Positions 42,158-49,195 of a DNA stretch of 64,000 nucleotides are shown here, piece by piece. A program made the position numbers and the translations under genes. Origin of the DNA: JANNPJ01 sp035474375 (GTDB lineage: Bacteria > Actinomycetota > Actinomycetes > Actinomycetales > Kineosporiaceae); the NCBI GenBank assembly GCA_035474375.1, contig DATINJ010000209.1, positions 7,527 to 71,526 of the forward strand, written 5' to 3'. The notes below the pieces were generated by a model. It was given only the letters and a program-made list of their open reading frames with translations. It was not told the origin of the DNA and made no database searches. Numbering within the stretch: the stretch's first letter is position 1; each line of letters starts with the position of its first letter.

Positions 42158-42376
42158 TCAGGGCGTCGGCTCGATCGCCAGATCGTCGAATTCCCCGCGA
42201 ATCAGGGCCGCTCGGAAGCTTTCCCATTCCGCCGCTGTGCAGCTCACCGTGATTTCGGGTTGAGTCGAATTGCGTAACCAGAGCAGACCGTTCGAGTGGC
42301 TGACCTCCAGGCACGTGTTGGTGTCGCAGAGCGAGCTCTTGCGCCAGCTCAGGCCAGAGCTATCGGTATTTGGCAT
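42158..42376 (-). CDS. DUF397 domain-containing protein
   Basis: 72 residues, a stand-alone DUF397 domain. The family pattern is W-R-K-S-S-x-C near the start (LSWRKSSLCDTNTCLEV) and a terminal W-x-x-F (AAEWESFRAALIRGEFD). DUF397 proteins in actinobacteria pair with a DUF5753 XRE regulator, as here. ATG 42376 has GGGGAG with spacing about 9; the longer frame is rejected. It lies 76 bases after the XRE stop, probably in the same transcript, possibly as the antitoxin-like or co-regulatory partner. Confidence 0.85.
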   Translation of the reverse strand: MPNTDSSGLSWRKSSLCDTNTCLEVSHSNGLLWLRNSTQPEITVSCTAAEWESFRAALIRGEFDDLAIEPTP

Positions 42377-42452
42377 GTGTCTCGCTTCTCCCCATATCCC
42401 CGCTTTCGACTTATTCTTAGCCAAAAAATGGGATTAGGAAAGGTATGTCCGT

Positions 42453-43334
42453 CTAGCAGGCTGCCTGGGACGCGTTTCGCCAGGCAGTCCGGAGCCGTTC
42501 CGCAGCATCCCGGCCAACGCTGGCCTGCTTCCAGATTCGAGCGAACACCTCCCGGTAAGCGGTCGGACCGTCTCCGGTCGCGTCGTCCCCCAGCGTGACC
42601 ACCTCGGTGATCGGATCTTCCAGAAACAGCAGTTCCGGATGCTTGGGCTCGTTGAACTGCAGCACCACGAAGGGTGAGCGCATCGCCGGGTAAGCGCCCC
42701 GGGTGAGCGGAACGATGCCGAGGAATACGTTGGTCCGTTCGCTCATCGCCCACAGGTGCTCGAGTTGATTCGCCATCACTGTGGCGCCACCGATCTGTCG
42801 CTCGATCGCCGACTCGTCGATCAGAACGTGCAAGTGCACGGGCGGTGTGCGATGCAGAATCTCCTGCCGATAGCGACGGGTGGTCAGGATCCGGTCGATC
42901 GCGTCGTCCTCGGTGCGGCGCAGCCCGATCTGGGACAGCAGAGCCCGGGTGTAGTCGGGGGTTTGCAGCAGCCCGGGAACGAACATCGGCTCGAAGTTCC
43001 AGATCTGCCCGGCCGCAGCCTCGTAATCCAGGTACTGGCGGACCGAGGGCGGTCCCGGCTCGCGAAGCGGCGCGATCCGGTTCTGCCGGGCCGCGCGGGC
43101 CAACAGAAGTAGTTGCGCCACTTCATTTTCCGCCGCACTGCTGTATCGGGCGAGCAAGCTTCGCAGGTCGGCCTCGGTGATCGGACTGATGCCGGCCTCG
43201 ATCCGGTGCACCTTCGAGGCCGACCAACCCAGCCCTTGTGCCACCTCGCGCTGCGACAATCCGGATCGTTCTCGATATTGGCGCAGCTGAACACGAAGCT
43301 GGTGCCGCTCGAGACCTTGATCCACAATGACCAC
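42453..43334 (-). CDS. XRE helix-turn-helix regulator with DUF5753 domain
   Basis: 293 residues. The N-terminal HTH (LRQYRERSGLSQREVAQGLGWSASKVHRIE, about 18-48) is followed by a ~180-residue DUF5753 ligand-binding-like domain with EPMFVPGLLQTPDY and the late VVTLGDDATGDGPTAYREVFARIW. This is the actinobacterial XRE/DUF397 pairing, common in Streptomyces. GTG 43334 has GAGG upstream. The next 340 bases upstream are relatively AT-rich and contain two related inverted repeats that could be its operators. Its ligand is unknown. Confidence 0.88.
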   Translation of the reverse strand: MVIVDQGLERHQLRVQLRQYRERSGLSQREVAQGLGWSASKVHRIEAGISPITEADLRSLLARYSSAAENEVAQLLLLARAARQNRIAPLREPGPPSVRQYLDYEAAAGQIWNFEPMFVPGLLQTPDYTRALLSQIGLRRTEDDAIDRILTTRRYRQEILHRTPPVHLHVLIDESAIERQIGGATVMANQLEHLWAMSERTNVFLGIVPLTRGAYPAMRSPFVVLQFNEPKHPELLFLEDPITEVVTLGDDATGDGPTAYREVFARIWKQASVGRDAAERLRTAWRNASQAAC

Positions 43335-43764
43335 GGTTTTTCACCTCACGTGCGAAGGCCAAGAGCTTTGCTGTTGCTGAAAGTAACAGGACTCCGAGAA
43401 GGACGCGAAACTTGGTGCGAATGGTATTCGCTACTCAGTATGTCGAATTCTCCTGGCTAGGGTGATCATTTCGACAAAGATGCACGTCAGATGCGCTCTG
43501 AAGCAGGCCAATCGGATAGACCAAGTGTGTATACCAAGCTCGCCGCCGAGTTCGAGCCGAACTGGTATTCGGGGCCGCTTAAATACGTAGTGCTACAGAT
43601 AGTCACATTCCGCTCTGACGGCGGGTGAGTCGACCTCCGGATGTGTTTCTTTCGTTATAAAGACTGTGCCGATGGATGCGAAACGGACCGCGACAAGGAT
43701 GGGTTCCGCGGTCCGGCGCCGAGGTCGCCGCAGTCCCGTCGTCCGGGCCGGCAGGCGAGGAGCA
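43335..43764. other. AT-richer intergenic region with two related inverted repeats
   Basis: No gene supported. The first repeat, GCGAATGGTATTCGC (43418-43432, 6-bp arms, 3-base spacer), is 84 bases upstream of the XRE start. The second, CCGAACTGGTATTCGG (43557-43572, 5-bp arms), lies between XRE and GNAT. Both share TGGTATTCG. GCGAA also occurs alone at 43406-43410. Candidate XRE operators. Confidence 0.45.
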
Positions 43765-43812
43765 ATGGACAAAATTGGCGCGATCCGCCAGCGTGACCAG
43801 AGTGACGAATGA
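43765..43812 (+). CDS. Possible 15-residue upstream ORF overlapping the GNAT start
   Basis: ATG 43765 follows GAGGAG with a short spacing and opens a 15-codon frame (MDKIGAIRQRDQSDE) whose TGA lies 20 bases beyond the candidate GNAT start, in another frame. It may couple translation of GNAT, which has no good ribosome-binding site of its own. Too short to judge by itself. Confidence 0.25.
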   Translation: MDKIGAIRQRDQSDE

Positions 43813-44356
43813 CTTGCATCAGCCGGGCGAGCTGCGGCTGCGACCGATGACCACCGATGAGCTCCCGGCCTACCTCACCAGGTTGGAGATCGAGTACGCC
43901 GCGGAGTTGCACGAGTCCACCGGGATCTCGCAGGAGGCCGCGAAGGAGGAGGCCCGGCAGAGCACGCTCGAGTCCTTTCCTGACGGTCAGATCGGGCAGC
44001 ATGAGCAGATCTGGGTCGCCGAGGATGTCGACGGAGCCCGGGTCGGTGTGCTCTGGCTGGCGCACCGCGAGCCTGGCACCCCGAAGGAACATGCCTGGAT
44101 CTACGACATCGAGATAGACCAGGCCCGGCGCGGCGAGGGCTGGGGTCGCAAGTTGCTGGCGCTGGCGGAGGCCCAGACCAGAGCGCTCGGGCTGACGTCG
44201 CTCCGGCTCAATGTCTTCGGTCAGAACAGCGTGGCGCGCGAGCTCTACCGGACTCAAGGCTTCGCGGAGAGCCGGGTGACGATGGTCAAGGACGTCGCAG
44301 CGGGCCGGTCGGCGGGTTCGGAGCCGCCCACGGCGTCCTTCGACATCGTTACCTGA
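43793..44356 (+). CDS. GNAT family N-acetyltransferase
   Basis: 187 residues from GTG 43793. The family shows in LRLRPMTTDELPAYLTRLEIEYAAEL, the acetyl-CoA loop IEIDQARRGEGWGRKLLALAEAQTRALG (R-R-G-x-G-x-G/A form) and LRLNVFGQNSVARELYRTQGF. Substrate unknown; similar to the RimJ/MshD-like general GNATs. The longer frame to 43676 lacks a start with ribosome-binding site. A GTG at 43802 is another option, and the overlapping 15-codon ORF may couple translation. The 3' end overlaps that of the convergent AraC gene by 8 bases. Confidence 0.87.
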   Translation: MTRVTNDLHQPGELRLRPMTTDELPAYLTRLEIEYAAELHESTGISQEAAKEEARQSTLESFPDGQIGQHEQIWVAEDVDGARVGVLWLAHREPGTPKEHAWIYDIEIDQARRGEGWGRKLLALAEAQTRALGLTSLRLNVFGQNSVARELYRTQGFAESRVTMVKDVAAGRSAGSEPPTASFDIVT

Positions 44357-45308
44357 CCTCGCCACGGGCAGGAGGGCGGCCGGCGGATCTCAGGCTGGCT
44401 GGGCTGACTCCGCGGACTCGCTTGAATGCTGTGCTGAACGCGAACGGGCTGGAGTATCCGACCTGCCGAGCCACCGAGCCGACCGTGGCACCCGGCTCGC
44501 AGAGTAGGTCAGCTGCCAACGTGAGCCGCCAGTTCGTCAGGAAGGTCATCGGTGGCTCACCGATCAATTCCTTGAAGCGCCGGGCGAAGCCGGCTCGGGA
44601 GCTGCTGGTAGCGGCGGCCAACTCGGCGACCGTCCAGGGTCGAGCCGGGTCGCCCTGCAGCAACCGCAGTGCCGGGCCGACTATCGGGTCACTGTGTGCG
44701 ACGTACCAGCCGGGAGCCGCCGCCTCTGGTCGCGCGAACCAGGCCCGCAGGACGGCGACCAGCAGCAGGTCCAGTAGCCGGTCGAGCACCGCCGCCTGGC
44801 CCGGCTCATCCCGGATCAGCTCTGCGGCGAGGTAGCCGGTCAGCGGATTCCGCAGAGTGTCCGCATCCAGCACGATCAGCTCCGGAAGCGCGGCGAGCAG
44901 CCGTCGACTGATCTCTCGGTCCGACTGATAGGTGCCAGTGAGCAGCACGGTTTCGCCTTCCGGGTGGTTGCCCCAGGTCCGGATGCCGAAACCGGTCAGC
45001 TGGTACGGCGTGGCACCGTCGGTGGTGGTGCAGCGCTGGCCCGGGTGGATCACGACCTGCGGCGCAGTGCTGGGCTCATCGGCGACGGTGTAGGGCTGCG
45101 GCCCGCGGAGGACGGCGACGTCGCCGGGACCGAGGCGCACCTCGTCTCCGGCCTCGAGGAGTACCCAGGCGGCTCCGCGGACGACGGTGACCAGGCTCAG
45201 GGGCGCCTCGTCCTGGATCCGGATCGCCCACGGCGGATCCAGGACGGATCGAAGCAGGAAGGCCTCCCGGGCCCGAGGCCCGTCGAGGAGACCGGCGACG
45301 GAATCCAT
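44349..45308 (-). CDS. AraC family transcriptional regulator with cupin domain
   Basis: 319 residues. The N-terminal half is a cupin sensor (LGPGDVAVLRGPQPYTVADEP) of the AraC cupin_6 type. The C-terminal half has two helix-turn-helix units: AELAAATSSSRAGFARRFKELIG and VARQVGYSSPFAFSTAFKRVRGVSP. This group often controls a neighbouring redox or detoxification gene. Divergent DUF1772 and dienelactone-hydrolase genes lie immediately to the right and are the natural candidates. The ATG at 45308 is the only plausible start. The ligand is unknown. Confidence 0.9.
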   Translation of the reverse strand: MDSVAGLLDGPRAREAFLLRSVLDPPWAIRIQDEAPLSLVTVVRGAAWVLLEAGDEVRLGPGDVAVLRGPQPYTVADEPSTAPQVVIHPGQRCTTTDGATPYQLTGFGIRTWGNHPEGETVLLTGTYQSDREISRRLLAALPELIVLDADTLRNPLTGYLAAELIRDEPGQAAVLDRLLDLLLVAVLRAWFARPEAAAPGWYVAHSDPIVGPALRLLQGDPARPWTVAELAAATSSSRAGFARRFKELIGEPPMTFLTNWRLTLAADLLCEPGATVGSVARQVGYSSPFAFSTAFKRVRGVSPASLRSAGRPPARGEVR

Positions 45309-45427
45309 CTAGTCAAACTAGGGCCTGGCCTGTCCTGAGCGCCGGAGTTGCCGGATTGGACGATCGCGTATGGATCTGCGTTTTTCAGCCATGGAAACTC
45401 GCACGGCCAGGGGAGTTAATCGAAGGC

Positions 45428-45940
45428 ATGACGACGACCGTGCCATCGACCTTGCCGGTACTGACCTTCGAATCCGCCCTGACCCTGGGCGCCGCGCTGG
45501 GCTGCGGCCTGGTGGCCGGCGTCTTCTTCGGGTTCTCCAGTTTCGTGATGCGGGGCCTCGACCGGCTCCCGCCGGGCCAGGCGATCGCCGCGATGCAGTC
45601 GATCAACGTCACCGTGCTTCGCTCGGCTTTCCTCGCGCTGCTGCTGCTGACCGCGCTGGTCTGCCTGCCGATGATGGCGCTCGCGATCTGGCACCGGGAC
45701 GAGCGCCCGGCCACTCTTGTACTGATCGGCGGCGCGCTCTATCTGCTCGGGGTGGTCGCTTTGACCAGTGGCTATCACGTCCCGCTCAATGATGCGCTGG
45801 CGAAAGTGGATCCGAGCGGTACCGACGCCGCCGCGCAGTGGCACCACTACGTCGTCCATTGGACTCGGATGAACCACCTGCGCACCGCTGCCGGACTGGC
45901 CGCTGCGGCGGCCCTCGTCGCTTCGCTGATCCGAGGCTGA
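45428..45940 (+). CDS. DUF1772 (anthrone oxygenase-like) membrane protein
   Basis: 170 residues with four membrane helices and DUF1772 features: GCGLVAGVFFGFSSFVMRGLDRLPPGQAIAAMQSIN, then YHVPLNDAL and WTRMNHLRTAAGLAAA. Fungal relatives include anthrone oxygenases; the bacterial function is unknown. The ATG has a GAAGG site. It is divergent from the AraC regulator (119-base gap) and 89 bases upstream of the dienelactone hydrolase gene, so AraC control of both is plausible. Confidence 0.88.
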   Translation: MTTTVPSTLPVLTFESALTLGAALGCGLVAGVFFGFSSFVMRGLDRLPPGQAIAAMQSINVTVLRSAFLALLLLTALVCLPMMALAIWHRDERPATLVLIGGALYLLGVVALTSGYHVPLNDALAKVDPSGTDAAAQWHHYVVHWTRMNHLRTAAGLAAAAALVASLIRG

Positions 45941-46029
45941 GGCACCGGTGCTCGTAGCCGGGGGTCTTGTCTTGGCGGTGGGACTCCGCTTGGGTGAAGC
46001 ACCGCCTTTCGATCAGGAGACCTATCCCG

Positions 46030-46845
46030 ATGACCGGTTCCGCCCCGACCGCCGACCTGACCGGCTGGACATGCACGCCGTTCACGGCCGCTGACCGCAC
46101 CCACGACGTGTACGAGAAGGGCACCGGGCCCGGCGTCGTGCTGATCCCGGAGATCCCCGGCATCACTCCGCAGGCGCTCGGCCTGGCCGAACATCTGGTG
46201 CAGCGCGGTTTCACCGTGGTCGTGCCGTCCCCGTTCGGGAATCCTGGTCGAGCGGAGTCTTTCGGTTATATCGCCCAGGTATTCGCCCGGCTCTGCGTCT
46301 CTTCGGAGTTCCGTGCTTTCGCCACCGGAGCAGACCGGCCGATCGCCCACTACCTGCGCGCGGTGGCCGCCGATCTGGCCGCGCGCACACCCGGCTCCGG
46401 AGTCGGGGTGATCGGAATGTGCTTCACCGGCGGCTTCGCCCTGGCCGCCGCGGTCGACGACAGCGTCCTGGCCTCCGTGATGAGCCAGCCCTCGGTGCCG
46501 CTGCCGCTCGGGAAGGCCCGGTCGAACGATCCAGGGCTGTCCGAGGCCGAGCTGCGGATTGTCGCGGACCGGGCGGCCCGTGCCGATCTCTCCGTGATGG
46601 GCCTGCGCTTCAGCGAGGACCCGGCCTGCCGGAAGGGCCGCTTCGACGCGTTGAAGGACCGGCTCGGTGACGCCTTCGAGGTGATCGAGCTGGATTCGAC
46701 ACCCGGAAATCCGGGCGGGTTCGCGAAGAGCGCCCACTCGGTGCTGACCAGAGAGATCCGGGAAGCGCCCGACAACCTGGCGGCCCAGGCCCGCGAACGG
46801 GTTGTCCAGTTACTGACCACCCGGCTGAACAAGGTCGTGAACTGA
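46030..46845 (+). CDS. Dienelactone hydrolase family protein
   Basis: 271 residues. As in dienelactone hydrolases, the nucleophile is Cys, not Ser: GVIGMCFTGGFALAA (G-x-C-x-G). The Asp is most likely in GLRFSEDPACRKGRFDALK, and the His in KSAHSVLTREIR. The N-terminal GTGPGVVLIPEIPGITP is the usual first strand and oxyanion loop. The substrate need not be a dienelactone. ATG 46030 has AGGAG at about 11 bases. It follows DUF1772 and converges on the GntR gene. Confidence 0.9.
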   Translation: MTGSAPTADLTGWTCTPFTAADRTHDVYEKGTGPGVVLIPEIPGITPQALGLAEHLVQRGFTVVVPSPFGNPGRAESFGYIAQVFARLCVSSEFRAFATGADRPIAHYLRAVAADLAARTPGSGVGVIGMCFTGGFALAAAVDDSVLASVMSQPSVPLPLGKARSNDPGLSEAELRIVADRAARADLSVMGLRFSEDPACRKGRFDALKDRLGDAFEVIELDSTPGNPGGFAKSAHSVLTREIREAPDNLAAQARERVVQLLTTRLNKVVN

Positions 46846-46863
46846 TCACGCGGCCCGATGTAC

Positions 46864-47577
46864 TCAGTCGGTGTCGTGGTCGAAGCTCAGATGCGTGGTG
46901 ATCCGGTAGCGGTCCCCGCGGTAGATGGATTCCGCGTACTCGATCACTCGGCCGTCGGCGTCCTGTGTAGTGCGCTCGAACAGCAGCGCCGGTGCGTGCA
47001 GGGGAACCTCGAGCAGGCGTGATTCGGCGGCTTCGGTGACTGTCGGTTCGGTGGTTTGGACGGCGCTGGTCGCGAGCACGCCGTAGCGCAGCCGGAGGAG
47101 TTGGTACAGCGATCCGGACTCGAAGTCGGTGGGTTCGATGCCGGGGACGATGCTGATCGGGATCCGGATCGTTTCGAGCGCCATCGGCGCGTGGTCAACG
47201 ATCCGGACTCGACGGACGTACAGCAGTTCTTCGCTCGGCGAGATCCGCATCCGCCGGCCTTGCCTCGGGCCGGCCGGCTCGATCCGGAACTGGTCGATCC
47301 GGCTGTACCAGGTGCCGTCGGCGGGCGGCGCGGTGAACTCGGCCGCCTTCGCGGTCGGGGCCAACTCTTTCGTCGCCGTCCGGGTGTTCGTGAAGGTGCC
47401 CCGGCCGTGGTGCCGGACGAGGAGCCCGTCGCGAGCGAGGTCCTCGATCGCCGCGCGCAAGGTGGGTCGGGAGACGCCGAACTGCTCACTGAGATCGCGT
47501 TCCGACGGGATCAGTTCTCCAGGCGGACGGTCTTCGATCATTAGACGCAATTGATCGCGGACACGCACCCGTTTCAT
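46864..47577 (-). CDS. GntR family regulator with UTRA domain (HutC subfamily)
   Basis: 237 residues. The winged helix is at the N-terminus (PPGELIPSERDLSEQFGVSRPTLRAAIEDLARDGLLVRHHGRGTF), and a UTRA ligand domain follows (EELLYVRRVRIVDHAPMALETIRIPI to AESIYRGDRYRITTHLSF). HutC-type regulators sense sugars, amino acids or their phosphates. ATG 47577 has GGGGGCAGG upstream. The 5' gap contains nested inverted repeats with CTGGT/ACCAG half-sites, the type of site used by UTRA regulators, suggesting autoregulation. The target gene is not evident. Confidence 0.9.
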   Translation of the reverse strand: MKRVRVRDQLRLMIEDRPPGELIPSERDLSEQFGVSRPTLRAAIEDLARDGLLVRHHGRGTFTNTRTATKELAPTAKAAEFTAPPADGTWYSRIDQFRIEPAGPRQGRRMRISPSEELLYVRRVRIVDHAPMALETIRIPISIVPGIEPTDFESGSLYQLLRLRYGVLATSAVQTTEPTVTEAAESRLLEVPLHAPALLFERTTQDADGRVIEYAESIYRGDRYRITTHLSFDHDTD

Positions 47578-47644
47578 CCTGCCCCCAAAACTTCATGTTC
47601 GCCCGTGTCCAGAGTACAACAGAGCATCGTTATGGGGTGATAAA

Positions 47645-47691
47645 TACATCACCACTGGTGAATACCAGATAAGTGATGTAGATCATCTGGT
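47645..47691. promoter_or_regulatory. Nested inverted repeats, candidate GntR/UTRA operator
   Basis: Three elements overlap: CTGGT-gaat-ACCAG (47655-47668); an outer pair TACATCAC (47645-47652) and GTGATGTA (47673-47680); and ACCAGAT (47664-47670) with ATCTGGT (47685-47691). The core resembles the DasR-type pattern with TGGT/ACCA half-sites. Located 68-114 bases upstream of the GntR start. Confidence 0.5.
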
Positions 47692-47773
47692 ACGCGTCCC
47701 GAAACCGGGCATACCTGCAGGTCAAGGGCGAATTGCTGGCAACTCATAGGACGAATCGCCGGAGGGAAAGACG

Positions 47774-47839
47774 TTGCCCACTGGAAAATCGATGCGCCGC
47801 TCTAAGTACCAAAATGTCATGATCATCGACGTCGAATAG
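47774..47839 (+). CDS. Possible 21-residue ORF
   Basis: TTG 47774 is seven bases after GGAGGG and opens 21 codons (MPTGKSMRRSKYQNVMIID plus two residues); an in-frame ATG lies six codons in. It is basic at the start and acidic/hydrophobic at the end, unlike any protein I know, and no modifying enzyme lies nearby. It points toward the dipeptidase gene, which is on the other strand. Supported only by the ribosome-binding site. Confidence 0.25.
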   Translation: MPTGKSMRRSKYQNVMIIDVE

Positions 47840-47874
47840 GTACTGAACCCCGAGTCGATAATGGTGGAAAACGG

Positions 47875-49119
47875 TCAGCGCAGCGGTGCGGTCGGCCAGA
47901 GCGGTTCGGTGGCCGCCTCGTCCGCTGCGGCCAGTACTCGAAGCACGTTCCGGCCGGTGAGCGCGGCCAGGTCACCCGCCGACCAGCCCCGGTCGGCGAG
48001 TTCGGTGAGCAAGCGCGGGTAGCGAGAAACGTCGAGGAGTTCGGCCGGCTGCAGGTCGACGCCGTCGTAGTCACCGCCGATCCCGATGTGGTTGAGGCCG
48101 GCCACCTCGCGAGCGTGCTCAACGTGGTCAGCGACCTCGGCGAGAGAGACCTCCGGGCGCGGATGTTCGGCCAGCCAGCGGGCGTACCCCTGGTCGGCGG
48201 CGTCCTGGGCAGACTTGGCGATCTCGGTGGCCACCGCCTCGGCGCTCTCGCCCGGCAGCGGAGCACGCGGCCAGGTCCACTCGTCGTCCGGCAGGCCGAG
48301 TCGCTGCCGTTCGGCCCCCGCCTCGCGTTGCCAGTCGGCAACGGCGGTGCTGATGAATGCCGGGACGAAGGTGATCTGGACGACCCCACCGTTGTCGGCC
48401 AGTCGGGTCAGGACGTCGTCCGGCACGTTGCGCACGTGCGGATCGATCGCCCGACACGAGGAATGGCTGAACAACACCGGCACGGTGACGGTATCGAGGG
48501 CGGCGTGCATCGTGGTCGCGGCGACGTGGGAAAGGTCGACCAGGACGCCGATCCGGTTCATCTCGGTGACCACCGCTCGGCCCGTCTCGTTCAGGCCGCC
48601 GACCTGCGGCTCGTCGGTCGCCGAATCGGCCCACGAGGTGTTGTCGTTGTGGGTCAGAGTGATCAGCCGGACGCCGAGCCGGGCGAACGCCCGCAGCACG
48701 CCGAGCGAGGTCGCGATGCTGTGCCCGCCCTCGAGCGACACCAGCGAGGCGATCCGACCGGCAGCGATGGCACGGGTCACGTCGGCGGCGGTGTAGGCGA
48801 TGGCGAACGTGTCCGGATAGCGAGCGGCGAGTCGGTAGACCAGATCCACCTGCTCCAGCGTCGCCGCCACGGCTTCCGGCTCGGGCAACGTCGACGGCAC
48901 GAAACAGGACCAGAACTGGGCTCCCACGCCACCGGCTCGCAGCCGGGGGATATCGGTATGCAGTTCCGGTCGGCCGTTGTCGAGGCCTTCGACGCTGTAG
49001 CCGGCTCCGCGTAGCGCTGAGGGCAGATCGTTGTGTCCGTCGAACACCGGCGCCATCCGAAGTGCCGAGGCCACCGAGTCAGCCGAGGTCACTGAGTCAG
49101 CAGGGAAGCTCTGTTCCAT
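47875..49119 (-). CDS. Membrane dipeptidase (peptidase family M19)
   Basis: 414 residues of the renal-dipeptidase-like family, a zinc amidohydrolase-type enzyme that cleaves dipeptides. Metal ligands: H-x-D in VFDGHNDLPSALRG, Glu in SLEGGHSIAT, His in LVDLSHVAATTMHA and VLFSHSSCRAI. The late HIGIGGDYDGVD supplies the final Asp. No signal peptide is visible, so it is probably cytoplasmic despite the family name. ATG 49119 is preferred over the much longer upstream frame, though its ribosome-binding site is poor. EF-G2 lies upstream on the same strand (77-base gap). Confidence 0.93.
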   Translation of the reverse strand: MEQSFPADSVTSADSVASALRMAPVFDGHNDLPSALRGAGYSVEGLDNGRPELHTDIPRLRAGGVGAQFWSCFVPSTLPEPEAVAATLEQVDLVYRLAARYPDTFAIAYTAADVTRAIAAGRIASLVSLEGGHSIATSLGVLRAFARLGVRLITLTHNDNTSWADSATDEPQVGGLNETGRAVVTEMNRIGVLVDLSHVAATTMHAALDTVTVPVLFSHSSCRAIDPHVRNVPDDVLTRLADNGGVVQITFVPAFISTAVADWQREAGAERQRLGLPDDEWTWPRAPLPGESAEAVATEIAKSAQDAADQGYARWLAEHPRPEVSLAEVADHVEHAREVAGLNHIGIGGDYDGVDLQPAELLDVSRYPRLLTELADRGWSAGDLAALTGRNVLRVLAAADEAATEPLWPTAPLR

Positions 49120-49195
49120 GACGGGAGCATGCCAGCCTCCGGTGGGTTGCGCAGGATTCCGGTCCAACGGCTGGCCAGCCCGGGCTACCGCGCAC

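Noticed and set aside
43501..43620. A transcription terminator or small RNA in the AT-richer XRE-GNAT gap
   Set aside because: The inverted repeats are short with unpaired spacers and no T tract.
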